NCBI GenBank assembly: GCA_945280365.1
Contig: CALYQD010000001.1
Location: 248,001 to 312,000, forward strand
Direction of reading: 5' to 3'
Origin: an uncultured Apibacter sp.
GTDB lineage: Bacteria > Bacteroidota > Bacteroidia > Flavobacteriales > Weeksellaceae
Length of the DNA stretch: 64,000 bases
Of the stretch, positions 1-8,623 are shown one piece after another. Numbering within the stretch: the stretch's first letter is position 1; each line of letters starts with the position of its first letter. The notes under the pieces are model-generated. The model was given only the letters and a program-made list of their open reading frames with translations. It was not told the origin of the DNA and made no database searches. The translations under genes were made by a program, and so were the position numbers.

Positions 1-1
1 T

Positions 2-169
2 GGAGAAGAAGCAGTTGAGCTTGTAATAGAAGCAGCCAGAGAAAACGATAAATTATTTAAAGATGAAGCAGCAGATGTATTTTATTATTATTTAATATTG
101 TTACAAGAAAGAGGATTTCTATTGGATGATATTTTAAAGCAATTAAAATTACAAAGGAGGAAAATTTAA
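2..169 (+). CDS. hisIE: Phosphoribosyl-ATP pyrophosphatase domain, C-terminal part (cut by window edge)
   Basis: Only the last 55 residues lie in the window, read in frame from base 2. They contain GEEAVELVIEA and DEAADVFYYYL, the two conserved acidic helices of the HisE (MazG-like) fold. HisE hydrolyses phosphoribosyl-ATP to phosphoribosyl-AMP, the second step of histidine biosynthesis. In Bacteroidetes it is usually the C-terminal half of a HisIE fusion and the last gene of the his operon; the fusion cannot be confirmed because the 5' part is outside. The next gene is convergent and only 19 bases away. Confidence 0.85.
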   Translation, partial: GEEAVELVIEAARENDKLFKDEAADVFYYYLILLQERGFLLDDILKQLKLQRRKI

Positions 170-188
170 TAAGGATATTTTTAAAAAC

Positions 189-608
189 TTAAACAACTGC
201 CTCCTTAATTTGCTCAATCTCAATTCCAGCCTCTTTTAAAAAGTCAATTCCACTTGTATCCGAATATTCATTAATATAAACTACACGTGTAATACCGGCT
301 TGATGAATAAGTTTACTACATTCTCGACAAGGGGATAAAGTAACATACAATGTTGCACCTATACACGATTGGGTAGAAGCGGCAACCTTAAGGATAGCAT
401 TAGCTTCTGCATGAAGAACATACCATTTAGTAAACCCATTGTCATCTTCACATACATTTTCAAATCCCGTTGGAGTTCCATTATATCCATCCGAAATAAT
501 CATACGGTCCTTTACAATTAATGCACCTACTTTTTTTCTTTCACAATATGATAACTTGCCCCATTCCAGAGCCATGCGCAAATAGGCTATATCGTATTTC
601 GTTTTCAT
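189..608 (-). CDS. Deoxycytidylate (dCMP) deaminase family protein
   Basis: This 139-residue cytosolic protein has the zinc-dependent cytidine/deoxycytidylate deaminase signature: HAE at residues 66-68 (zinc ligand and catalytic Glu) and PCREC at 93-97 (two Cys ligands). The N-terminal part with NGTPTGF is typical of dCMP deaminases (ComEB type), which make dUMP for thymidylate synthesis. Length is normal for the short bacterial form. It starts at an ATG and faces the his operon end. The exact substrate is inferred from family. Confidence 0.9.
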   Translation of the reverse strand: MKTKYDIAYLRMALEWGKLSYCERKKVGALIVKDRMIISDGYNGTPTGFENVCEDDNGFTKWYVLHAEANAILKVAASTQSCIGATLYVTLSPCRECSKLIHQAGITRVVYINEYSDTSGIDFLKEAGIEIEQIKEAVV

Positions 609-816
609 GAGATGAAATTACATTTTTTTACTAAAATGTTTTACAAAATATTTATACTTTTTAAAATTTAGCTTACTATTATAAAAGAGAAATATTATCC
701 TTAAATAATTTTTTTTATAAATAATAAAAATTATTTGGAATAATTATTGTCATAAATGAAAGATAAAATATCTCAAAATTAAATAATAGTATAATTAACA
801 CCGAAAAAATTTTGTT

Positions 817-2145
817 ATGGAAAATCTAATAGATTCATTAAAGAAAATAATTACCCCCGATGCTGTTTCTGGCATATCTTCAGAATTAGGTGAAGATATA
901 GGAAAAGTAACTTCAGCCATAAGAACAGCAGTTTCCAGCTTATTCGGAGCAGTTCTAGAAAAAGGAGATGATAACAAATTAGAAAATATATTAAAACAAG
1001 CAGGAAATATCCCTTCCCTAATTAATGTAAAAGGATTATTTTCGGGAAAAATGGATTCTGAAACGCAAAACATAAGTTCAGGCTTTTTGCATACTCTTTT
1101 TGGAGATAAATTAGGAAACTTTTCTTCCTTGATTTCTTCTTCATCCGGCTTAAAGAATGAAAGCACCAGTAAGCTTATGGGTGTACTATCTCCATTGGTT
1201 GCTGGATTTTTAGGGCAGAAATTAATTTCAGGAGGAAATTTTAAAGGATTATTAGGACAGATAAATTCAGAAAAAAATGGCTTTTTATCATCTATACCGT
1301 CAGGCTTAGCCGGAATATTGGGAGTGTCTTCCATTTCCAATCTAGGAGATTCATTTTTTAATAAAGTTACTACTCAGACAAAAGAAACTGCTGAAAAAGT
1401 TAAAGATAAAGTAGAAGATACTTATCACGAATATAAAGATAAGATGGAAAAACATTCCGGAGGCGGTTGGTTAAAATGGCTTATAATATTTTTACTTGCA
1501 GGTATATTAATAATATGGTTATTCTCTAAAAATGGATGCTCTAAAGGAAAAGGAACCGCAACTCCAGTGAATGATTCTATACAGAAAGTAGAACCTAAAA
1601 AGACTGGCCAGGATACATTAGCAGAAACTAGTACGGATAATCTCGACAACACAACAGATCAAAAGATAAAAGAATTATTACCCATCACATTACCTAGTGG
1701 AGCAGTTATTAATGCATTTCCGGGAGGAACAGAAGATAAAATGGTAAATTTTTTAAAATCCGATGAATATAAAAATGCATCTAATGAAGATTTAAAAAAT
1801 AAGTGGTTTGACTTTGATGGAATCAATTTTGAATTCGGAAGTGGAACGCAATTAACTCCGGAATCTGAAACTCAAGCAAAAAATATTGGAATTATACTTA
1901 AAGAATTTCCTAATGTTAAAATAAAAATTGGTGCTTATACAGATAAAAAAGGAAATGATCAAGATAATTTAAAATTATCACAACAAAGAGCAAATACGGT
2001 AAGAGATATTTTTGTTAAAAATGGTTATGGAGATAGAGTAGATGGAACAGAAGGATATGGGTCTAAATTTGCAAAAGTAGATGCAAATGCTTCTGATAAA
2101 GAAAGAGCTAAAGATAGAAGAATTTCTTTGCGTTTTGAAAAATAA
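817..2145 (+). CDS. DUF937 - transmembrane - OmpA-like domain envelope protein
   Basis: The protein has 442 residues. Residues 1-190 are rich in Gly/Ser/Leu and resemble DUF937 (YidB-like) repeats. A charged linker follows, then one membrane helix at about 219-237 (GWLKWLIIFLLAGI...), a Ser/Thr-rich spacer, and an OmpA C-terminal peptidoglycan-binding domain at about 335-442 (FEFGSG, GAYTDKKGN, SQQRANTV, RRISLRFEK). There is no N-terminal signal peptide, so the DUF937 part should stay in the cytoplasm and the OmpA domain reach the periplasm. It is probably a single-gene unit, ended by the hairpin at 2219. Its function is unknown; a role in envelope anchoring is inferred. Confidence 0.85.
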   Translation: MENLIDSLKKIITPDAVSGISSELGEDIGKVTSAIRTAVSSLFGAVLEKGDDNKLENILKQAGNIPSLINVKGLFSGKMDSETQNISSGFLHTLFGDKLGNFSSLISSSSGLKNESTSKLMGVLSPLVAGFLGQKLISGGNFKGLLGQINSEKNGFLSSIPSGLAGILGVSSISNLGDSFFNKVTTQTKETAEKVKDKVEDTYHEYKDKMEKHSGGGWLKWLIIFLLAGILIIWLFSKNGCSKGKGTATPVNDSIQKVEPKKTGQDTLAETSTDNLDNTTDQKIKELLPITLPSGAVINAFPGGTEDKMVNFLKSDEYKNASNEDLKNKWFDFDGINFEFGSGTQLTPESETQAKNIGIILKEFPNVKIKIGAYTDKKGNDQDNLKLSQQRANTVRDIFVKNGYGDRVDGTEGYGSKFAKVDANASDKERAKDRRISLRFEK

Positions 2146-2218
2146 AATTTTGATGAGAATGTAATATAGCAAATGAATCAAAACTTCAATTAAGATAAAA
2201 ACCTTAAAAACTCTCAAC

Positions 2219-2255
2219 AAGGCTCATTCTTTATTTTAAAGAGTGGGCTTTTTTA
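2219..2255 (+). terminator. Intrinsic terminator after the OmpA-domain gene
   Basis: A 14-bp stem with three G-T wobbles (2219-2232 with 2238-2251), loop ATTTT, followed by a T-rich tail. It separates the OmpA-domain gene from the trp operon. Confidence 0.85.
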
Positions 2256-2410
2256 TTTCATACTGAATCATAACATTGTTATTAAGAATATAATAATTTC
2301 CTACAATGATATAAGTGAAAATAATGAAACTTTGGGGAATAATAAGCAAAGAGCATCAAATACTCTTAATTTATGAAAATTAAAAAAAAATATAAAAACA
2401 TAATTTAGTT

Positions 2411-2442
2411 TTTGGATAATAAAAAGATAATTATTATTTTTG
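2411..2442 (+). promoter_or_regulatory. Bacteroidetes-type promoter of the trp operon
   Basis: TTTG at 2411-2414 (-33 element) and TATTTTTG at 2435-2442 (TAnnTTTG, -7 element) are 20 bases apart, which matches the Bacteroidetes primary sigma consensus. Transcription would begin near 2449, just before the leader peptide. Confidence 0.7.
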
Positions 2443-2460
2443 TTGAATTAATCAGGAAAA

Positions 2461-2514
2461 GTGAAAACAATATTTTTTAATAATAGATCTTGGTGGTGCT
2501 CTCAGCTTCGATAG
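2461..2514 (+). CDS. trpL: trp operon leader peptide (17 aa, tandem Trp codons)
   Basis: A GTG-started 17-codon frame reads MKTIFFNNRSWWCSQLR and then TAG. The two adjacent TGG codons at 2491-2496 come shortly before the stop. It lies between a good promoter and an intrinsic terminator 48 bases downstream, directly ahead of trpB. That arrangement is diagnostic of ribosome-mediated attenuation: a ribosome stalled at the Trp codons when charged tRNA-Trp is scarce would favour read-through. A purine-rich AGGA sits just upstream of the start. GTG is the only start in frame that keeps the peptide short. Confidence 0.85.
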   Translation: MKTIFFNNRSWWCSQLR

Positions 2515-2600
2515 CCGTGGGCATTAAGGTATATTATTTTAAATAAACTATTAAAAATAAAGAAAAACCTACCGTGTTCGCGGTAGGTTTTTTTGTTTTT
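2492..2600 (+). promoter_or_regulatory. trp attenuator: alternative RNA structures and terminator
   Basis: The terminator is a perfect 12-bp stem, 2563-2574 with 2581-2592 (arm AAAAACCTACCG, loop TGTTCG), followed by TTGTTTTT. Upstream, TGGTGCTC (2493-2500, over the second Trp codon) can pair, with wobbles, with GGGCATTA just after the leader stop, forming a candidate pause hairpin. CCGTGGG (2515-2521) could instead pair, with wobbles, with TTCGCGG across the terminator loop and 3' arm, giving a possible antiterminator. The terminator is seen directly; the alternative pairings were traced by eye and are inference. No TRAP sites or T-box were seen. Confidence 0.75.
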
Positions 2601-2619
2601 TAAATATTTAATTACTAAA

Positions 2620-3825
2620 ATGAAAAAAAAGATGCATACGTATAATGTTGATCAAGAAGGTTATTATGGGGAATTTGGAGGAGCCTATATTCCGGAAATT
2701 CTTTATCAAAATGTAGAGTTGTTAAAAAACAGCTACCTAAAAGTTTTAGAAGATCCTAAATTTCAAAAAGAATATCATGATTTACTAAGAGATTATGTGG
2801 GTAGACCCTCTCCTTTATATCTAACAAAAAGGTTGTCTCAAAAATATGGATGTAAAATTTACCTCAAAAGAGAAGATTTAAACCATACGGGGGCTCATAA
2901 AATTAATAATACAATCGGGCAAATACTTTTGGCGCGAAGAATGGGTAAAACTCGTATAATTGCCGAAACCGGAGCAGGTCAACATGGAGTTGCCACTGCC
3001 ACCGTATGTGCCTTAATGAATATGCAATGCTTTATTTACATGGGAAAAGTAGATGTTGAAAGACAAAAATTGAATGTAGAGAAAATGCAAATGCTTGGCG
3101 CACAAGTTATTCCAGTTACTAGCGGAAATATGACATTAAAAGATGCTACTAACGAGGCAATTCGAGATTGGTGCTCTAATCCCTCTAATACTTATTATAT
3201 CATCGGTTCAACTGTAGGTCCTCATCCGTATCCTGATATGGTAGCTCGATTACAGTCTGTAATCAGTGAAGAAATTCGAAAACAACTATTAGAAAAAGAA
3301 AACAGGAAAAATCCCGATTATTTAATAGCTTGTGTAGGTGGAGGAAGTAATGCTGCCGGAACAATCTATCATTTTTTAAATGAACCATCCGTATCAATTG
3401 TATTGGCAGAAGCAGCAGGAAAAGGACTAAACTCCGGAGAATCTGCTGCTACTATACATTTGGGAAAATTAGGTATAATTCATGGAAGCAAAACATTGCT
3501 AATGCAATCAGAAGATGGGCAAATAGAAGAACCATATTCCATATCGGCAGGATTGGATTATCCGGGAATAGGTCCTCTACATGCATATCTAGCTAAGACC
3601 GGACGATCAGAAGTGTTGGCGATAACTGACGAAGAAGCTATTGAAGCAGCTTTTGAATTAACAAGATTAGAAGGTATTATTCCTGCTATTGAATCAGCAC
3701 ACGCGTTGGGAGTATTGAGTAAAAAGAATTTTAAAGAGGATGATGTGGTTGTCATATGTCTTTCAGGAAGAGGAGATAAAGATATGTATACCTACATAAA
3801 AGAACAGAAAAAACGAAATGGATAG
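2620..3825 (+). CDS. trpB: Tryptophan synthase beta chain
   Basis: This 401-residue PLP enzyme condenses indole with serine to form tryptophan and pairs with TrpA, encoded at the far end of the same operon. The PLP lysine is K94 in HTGAHKINN, and the phosphate-binding loop is GGGSNAAG. Length is normal. A longer frame begins with TTG at 2593, but that lies on the attenuator hairpin, so ATG 2620 is chosen; ATG 2632 is also possible. The stop is 3 bases before trpE. trpB standing first in the operon matches the Bacteroides-type order. Confidence 0.96.
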   Translation: MKKKMHTYNVDQEGYYGEFGGAYIPEILYQNVELLKNSYLKVLEDPKFQKEYHDLLRDYVGRPSPLYLTKRLSQKYGCKIYLKREDLNHTGAHKINNTIGQILLARRMGKTRIIAETGAGQHGVATATVCALMNMQCFIYMGKVDVERQKLNVEKMQMLGAQVIPVTSGNMTLKDATNEAIRDWCSNPSNTYYIIGSTVGPHPYPDMVARLQSVISEEIRKQLLEKENRKNPDYLIACVGGGSNAAGTIYHFLNEPSVSIVLAEAAGKGLNSGESAATIHLGKLGIIHGSKTLLMQSEDGQIEEPYSISAGLDYPGIGPLHAYLAKTGRSEVLAITDEEAIEAAFELTRLEGIIPAIESAHALGVLSKKNFKEDDVVVICLSGRGDKDMYTYIKEQKKRNG

Positions 3826-3828
3826 AGC

Positions 3829-5220
3829 ATGGAAATACAGGTTAAAACAAAAAAATTATTAGCAGATCTACAAACTCCCGTAGGAATTTATTTAAAAATT
3901 CGAGATGCCTTTCCTGAATCAGCGTTATTGGAGAGTTCTGATTTTCATGCTGGAGAAGATAGTTCGTCTTTTATAGCGATGGATCCACTGGCTAAATTTA
4001 AAGTTAAAGATCATTTTATCACAACTAAGGTCAATGGGCATGCAATGGAGAAAAAATTAATAAATCCTTTGGAAACAGAATTTGATGATTTTATAAAAAG
4101 TTTTCATTTGAAAGGAGAAAATCCAACGAAAATTAATGGATTTTTTGGATACACTTCCTACGATAGTATTCGATATTTTGAGGCTGTTGATCCTGAAAAT
4201 AATAAATATGAAAATGCAAATATACCGGAAATGTATTATATATTTTACCGATTTATCTTAGTAATCAACCATTTAAAGAACGAATTGGTTATAGTCGAAA
4301 ATATACCTGAAGGAGAAAATTCCACAATTCATACTCTTGAAGCCTTATTACAAAATAATAATTTTGCTTCTTACAATTTTAAAACAAAAGGGAACGAGAT
4401 AAGTTTTATCACAGATGAAGAATATAAAGAATATGTAAAAAAAGGGATTGCACATTGCAAAAGAGGCGATGTGTTTCAAATAGTACCTTCCCGTTGCTAT
4501 TCACAAGCATTTACAGGAGACGATTTTAAAGTATATAGAGCTTTGCGCTCCATTAACCCTTCGCCTTATCTTTTTTATTTTGATTTTGGCTCTTATCGTA
4601 TTTTCGGTTCTTCACCTGAAACCCATTGTAAAATCAATAAAGGATATGCATATATAGATCCTATAGCGGGGACTTATAAAAGAACAGGCAACGATGAAAA
4701 AGATAGAGAATTATCGGAAAGGCTTCTACAAGATGAAAAAGAAAATGCTGAACATGTAATGTTAGTAGACTTGGCACGCAATGATTTGAGTAGAAATTGC
4801 CATGAGGTAAAATTAGATTTTTATAAACGTGTCCAATATTTTTCACACGTTATTCATTTAGTATCAAGGGTAAGCGGAATAGTTGATAAAGATAAGAACA
4901 GTATATCCGTATTTGCCGATACATTTCCCGCAGGGACCTTATCAGGAGCACCAAAGGTAAGAGCTATGCAGCTTTTGCGTGATATTGAAAAACATATGAG
5001 AGGAATTTATGGAGGATGTATCGGATATATTGGTTTAGAAGGAGATTTAAATCAGGCAATCACCATACGATCATTTTTGAGCAAAAACAATATTTTGTAT
5101 TATCAAGCTGGCGCCGGGGTAGTATCCAAATCAAATCCTGAAGAGGAGCTAAAAGAAGCGAACAACAAATTAAAAGCATTAAAAAAGGCTATCAATTTAG
5201 CGGAAGAGTTAAAAAATTAA
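3829..5220 (+). CDS. trpE: Anthranilate synthase component I
   Basis: The protein (463 aa) converts chorismate to anthranilate using ammonia delivered by TrpG. The N-terminal LLESSDF segment is the conserved tryptophan feedback site (LLES motif). The chorismate-binding domain occupies about residues 195-455, with GTYKRTG, DLARNDLSR, PAGTLSGAPKVRAM and YQAGAGVV. Both the feedback and catalytic signatures look intact, so end-product inhibition is expected on top of attenuation. It starts 3 bases after trpB. Confidence 0.96.
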   Translation: MEIQVKTKKLLADLQTPVGIYLKIRDAFPESALLESSDFHAGEDSSSFIAMDPLAKFKVKDHFITTKVNGHAMEKKLINPLETEFDDFIKSFHLKGENPTKINGFFGYTSYDSIRYFEAVDPENNKYENANIPEMYYIFYRFILVINHLKNELVIVENIPEGENSTIHTLEALLQNNNFASYNFKTKGNEISFITDEEYKEYVKKGIAHCKRGDVFQIVPSRCYSQAFTGDDFKVYRALRSINPSPYLFYFDFGSYRIFGSSPETHCKINKGYAYIDPIAGTYKRTGNDEKDRELSERLLQDEKENAEHVMLVDLARNDLSRNCHEVKLDFYKRVQYFSHVIHLVSRVSGIVDKDKNSISVFADTFPAGTLSGAPKVRAMQLLRDIEKHMRGIYGGCIGYIGLEGDLNQAITIRSFLSKNNILYYQAGAGVVSKSNPEEELKEANNKLKALKKAINLAEELKN

Positions 5221-5225
5221 AAAAT

Positions 5226-5765
5226 ATGAAAGCATTACTTATCATTGATATCCAAAATGATTACTTTGAAGGAGGGAAAAATACTTTAAAAAATTCTTTA
5301 GAAGCAAGTGAACGAGCTAAAAAAATATTAGAAAAATTTAGAAATGAAAAGCTACCGGTAATTCATATTCAACATGTTTCTTCAAGACCGAATGCAACCT
5401 TTTTCCTTCCCAATACTCAAGGAGTTAAAATACATCCGAATGTTCAACCCCTGGAAGGCGAAGCAATCATAACAAAAAATGTTCCTAATAGTTTTATCAA
5501 TACGGATCTTCAAGACACATTAAAAAAACTCAAAGTCGATGAATTAATCATTTGCGGAATGATGACCCATATGTGTGTAGATGCAACGACAAGAGCAGCA
5601 AAAGACTTTGGCTATACTTGTATCTTAATAGGAGATGCCTGTGCTACATGCGATCTTGAAATTAATGGAGAGAAAATACAAGCTAAAGAAGTCCAAAATT
5701 CGTTTTTAGCAGCTTTAAGCTATTATTATGCAACTGTAATCACAGCTAAAGAATTTGTAATTTAA
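5226..5765 (+). CDS. Isochorismatase-family cysteine hydrolase inside the trp operon
   Basis: The 179-residue protein has the fold and likely catalytic triad of the isochorismatase-like hydrolases: D8 (LLIIDIQNDYF), K84 (ITKNVPNSF) and C117 (MMTHMCVDATTRAA). The family includes nicotinamidases, isochorismatases and N-carbamoyl amidases. It lacks a carrier-protein domain, so it is not an EntB-type fusion. It lies between trpE (5 bases away) and trpG (11 bases) in the same direction, so it is surely co-transcribed. The substrate is unknown; a role near chorismate or isochorismate is only suggested by position. Confidence 0.85.
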   Translation: MKALLIIDIQNDYFEGGKNTLKNSLEASERAKKILEKFRNEKLPVIHIQHVSSRPNATFFLPNTQGVKIHPNVQPLEGEAIITKNVPNSFINTDLQDTLKKLKVDELIICGMMTHMCVDATTRAAKDFGYTCILIGDACATCDLEINGEKIQAKEVQNSFLAALSYYYATVITAKEFVI

Positions 5766-5776
5766 ATAGTAAAAAA

Positions 5777-6343
5777 GTGAAGATACTTGTTTTTGATAAT
5801 TATGATTCTTTTACCTATAATTTAGTTCACCTGATAAAGGAATTAAACTATGAAGATGTAGACGTTTTTAGAAATAATCAGATTCAGTTATCCGAGATCT
5901 CAAAATATGATAAAATAATTTTATCTCCGGGCCCGGGAATTCCTTCTGAATCGGGACTATTACTTTCTTTAATTGAACACTATGCTCCCACTAAATCAAT
6001 ATTAGGGGTATGTTTAGGAGAACAAGCTATTGGAGAAGCTTTTGATGCAGAATTATCCAATTTGCAAGATGTATATCATGGGGTAGCTACCCAAATAAAA
6101 ATAATAGAGGACGATTATATATTTAAAGATCTTGGTCCCGAAATAGAGGTAGGAAGATACCATTCTTGGATTGTAAACAGCAACAATTTTCCGGACGATC
6201 TTGTTATAACAGCCATAGACGAAGATAAACAAATTATGGCATTGAAGCATAAACAGTACGATGTTCATGGAGTTCAGTTCCATCCGGAATCTATACTAAC
6301 TCCTAACGGAAAAACCATTATAAAAAATTTTTTAGAAAATTAA
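5777..6343 (+). CDS. trpG: Anthranilate synthase component II (glutamine amidotransferase)
   Basis: A class I glutamine amidotransferase of 188 aa that supplies ammonia to TrpE. The nucleophile is C79 in GVCLGEQAIGEAF; the His and Glu of the triad are in VQFHPESILT near residue 170, and the oxyanion loop is SPGPGIP. The start is GTG (MKILVFDNYDSFTYN), which fits the usual N terminus exactly. PabA-type dual use cannot be excluded, but the trp location favours TrpG. Confidence 0.95.
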   Translation: MKILVFDNYDSFTYNLVHLIKELNYEDVDVFRNNQIQLSEISKYDKIILSPGPGIPSESGLLLSLIEHYAPTKSILGVCLGEQAIGEAFDAELSNLQDVYHGVATQIKIIEDDYIFKDLGPEIEVGRYHSWIVNSNNFPDDLVITAIDEDKQIMALKHKQYDVHGVQFHPESILTPNGKTIIKNFLEN

Positions 6344-6349
6344 GTTGAT

Positions 6350-7348
6350 ATGAAACAACTATTAAATAGACTGTTCGAACATCAATATCTTAACAGAGAA
6401 GAAGCAAAGGAGGTATTGACCAAAATGGCTGCTGATGAATATAATGAATCACAAATCGCAGCTTTCATCAGTGTATTTCTTATGAGGAATATTAGCATAG
6501 ATGAGTTTTTTGGCTTTAGAGATGCTCTTATGGATCTATGTGCAGATGTTTCACCATTAGCCAAGTATGATCCTATAGATATTGTTGGTACCGGAGGAGA
6601 CAATAAAAATACATTTAATATATCGACGCTTTCTTGTTTCGTTGTAGCCGGTGCAGGATATAAAGTGGCAAAACATGGAAATTATGGAGCTACCTCCGTA
6701 AGCGGAGCATCAAACGTAATGGAGCAACATGGAGTTCAGTTTACTTCAGATATCGATAAGCTTGAACGTTCTTTAGATGAAACGAATATAGCCTACTTAC
6801 ATGCTCCTTTATTTAACAATGCTATGAAAGTGGTTACACCGGTTAGAAAAGCATTAGGGGTACGAACCTTTTTTAATATGTTAGGTCCTGTAGTCAATCC
6901 TATCAAGCCTAAAAGAAATGTATTAGGAGTTTTTAACCTCAAAATGTCTCGCTTATATTATTACTTATATCAAAATACGGATTGTAATTATACTGTTGTA
7001 CATAGTTTAGACGGGTATGACGAAATATCTTTAACCGATAATTTTAAAGTGGTAACTCAATACGGTGAACATATATATTCTCCGGAAGACATCGGGTTGG
7101 AAAAGTGTATACAAATTGAATTAGATGGCGGAAATACACCGGAAGAAGCCTCCAAAATTTTTGATAATGTAATCAGTAATCAGGCTACACGAGCCCAAAA
7201 GAATGCAGTAATAGCAAATTCGGCATTTGCTATAAACAATATAAACCCAAGATTATCAATTGAAGAATGTATTAATCAAGCTCGAGAATCATTGGAAAGC
7301 GGAAAAACGAAGCAAACTTTTCAGAAATTTCTTGATATTAATAAATAG
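6350..7348 (+). CDS. trpD: Anthranilate phosphoribosyltransferase
   Basis: The 332-residue enzyme transfers phosphoribose from PRPP to anthranilate. The PRPP loop GTGGD is at residues 80-84, followed by NIST and KHGN; an all-helical N-terminal domain covers about the first 65 residues. The length and motif order are normal, and it is not fused to TrpG. It begins 6 bases after trpG. Confidence 0.95.
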   Translation: MKQLLNRLFEHQYLNREEAKEVLTKMAADEYNESQIAAFISVFLMRNISIDEFFGFRDALMDLCADVSPLAKYDPIDIVGTGGDNKNTFNISTLSCFVVAGAGYKVAKHGNYGATSVSGASNVMEQHGVQFTSDIDKLERSLDETNIAYLHAPLFNNAMKVVTPVRKALGVRTFFNMLGPVVNPIKPKRNVLGVFNLKMSRLYYYLYQNTDCNYTVVHSLDGYDEISLTDNFKVVTQYGEHIYSPEDIGLEKCIQIELDGGNTPEEASKIFDNVISNQATRAQKNAVIANSAFAINNINPRLSIEECINQARESLESGKTKQTFQKFLDINK

Positions 7349-7374
7349 CAACATAAATTAAAAAACGCGAAAAA

Positions 7375-7803
7375 GTGAAAAAATTAATTCTTTTGAATTT
7401 CATATGGTTTAGCATATTTTCTTATACACAAACTAAAGAAAGAGATAATAGATTAGTAGGTTCTTGGCAAGGATCGGAAAAAGGAAATCAAGAAGGAGTA
7501 TCCAAATATTGGGTACAGCAACGATATAACGATGGAACATTCCTTCTCTTATTTGTAGCTGTACCTGATGGGGAAGAAGGAAGTGCCGTTGTCGATAAAG
7601 GCGAATGGTGGACGGAAGACGGAAAGTTTTATGAGCTACATTATAATACAAAATTTATAGATACCTATTTTTATGAAATTCTTGATGATCAACATGTAAA
7701 ATTCAGACTTGTTCAATCGAGTAGAGATTTTAATAATTCGGAGTATGAATTTATAGATACTAAGCTCATACATGGACTTGATTACCAAAATTCACTAGAT
7801 TAA
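7375..7803 (+). CDS. Small predicted secreted protein of unknown function in the trp operon
   Basis: The 142-residue product starts at GTG and has a probable signal peptide (MKKLILLNFIWFSIFSYTQ) with cleavage after about residue 19. The mature part (LVGSWQGSEKG, a GEWWTEDG turn, and alternating hydrophobic strands) looks like a small lipocalin-like or 'extracellular beta-barrel' fold of the kind common in Bacteroidetes. It sits 26 bases after trpD and 22 before trpC, in the same direction and with no terminator between. I do not recognise a family, and it has no evident enzymatic motif. Confidence 0.75.
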   Translation: MKKLILLNFIWFSIFSYTQTKERDNRLVGSWQGSEKGNQEGVSKYWVQQRYNDGTFLLLFVAVPDGEEGSAVVDKGEWWTEDGKFYELHYNTKFIDTYFYEILDDQHVKFRLVQSSRDFNNSEYEFIDTKLIHGLDYQNSLD

Positions 7804-7825
7804 TTCACCATATAAAAACACTATT

Positions 7826-8608
7826 ATGCCTACTATATTAGATAAAATTATTGCTTGTAAAAAGAAAGAATTAGAGAATTCAAAGCAGATAGTAACTATA
7901 GAAGACCTTGAAAATAAAATTCAGCATATAAAAAATAGAAATTCATTAAAAAAATCCATACAAAATTCTTCTACCGGTATCATTGCAGAATTTAAACGCA
8001 GATCTCCTTCCAAAGACTGGATTTTTAAGGAAGCAAAAGTTAATGAAATTATCCCATTTTATTCTGAAAATGGAGCCAGTGCTATTTCAGTGCTTACAGA
8101 TCTAGATTTTTTCGGCGGAACTTTACAAGATTTGGAATTTGCAGAAAAATTAACTCAAACGCCACTACTTCGTAAAGATTTTATGATTGATGAATATCAA
8201 TTATACCAAGCTAAGGCTTATGGAGCTAGCGCAATTTTATTGATTGCTGCTGCTTTAACTGTAGAAAAAACCAAAGAGCTGGCAATGAAAGCAAAAAAAT
8301 TGGGATTAGAAGTACTCTTGGAATTACATAATGAGAATGAACTGGATTATATTAATGAATGGGTAGATGTGGTAGGAATAAATAACCGTAATTTAAAAAC
8401 ATTTGTTACGGATGTACAAGTTTCTTTCGAATTGAGTGAGAAAATACCTTTAGAATTTTTAAAAATTTCTGAAAGTGGTATTTCTTCTACACAAACAGTA
8501 AAAGAACTAATGCAAGTCGGATATAAAGGTTTTTTAATGGGGGAAAATTTTATGAAAACTGAAGATCCCGGTAAAGCATTAAAAAAATTTATAAGCGAAC
8601 TCAAATAA
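7826..8608 (+). CDS. trpC: Indole-3-glycerol phosphate synthase
   Basis: This TIM-barrel enzyme of 260 aa cyclises CdRP to indole-3-glycerol phosphate. Visible motifs are the catalytic Lys region IIAEFKRRSPSKDWI, LLRKDFMIDEYQ, GINNRNLKTF and SESGI. It is a stand-alone protein, not fused to TrpF, and ends 15 bases before trpF. Confidence 0.95.
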   Translation: MPTILDKIIACKKKELENSKQIVTIEDLENKIQHIKNRNSLKKSIQNSSTGIIAEFKRRSPSKDWIFKEAKVNEIIPFYSENGASAISVLTDLDFFGGTLQDLEFAEKLTQTPLLRKDFMIDEYQLYQAKAYGASAILLIAAALTVEKTKELAMKAKKLGLEVLLELHNENELDYINEWVDVVGINNRNLKTFVTDVQVSFELSEKIPLEFLKISESGISSTQTVKELMQVGYKGFLMGENFMKTEDPGKALKKFISELK

Positions 8609-8623
8609 TATAACTTTAAATAA

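Noticed and set aside
795..1340. 181-codon minus-strand frame opposite the OmpA-domain gene
   Set aside because: It is the antisense of a well-supported gene, rich in Pro/Phe/Ser with no domain; a shadow.
2593..2619. Nine-codon N-terminal extension of trpB from a TTG start
   Set aside because: It starts on the attenuator terminator tail and adds residues absent from the family; ATG 2620 is better.
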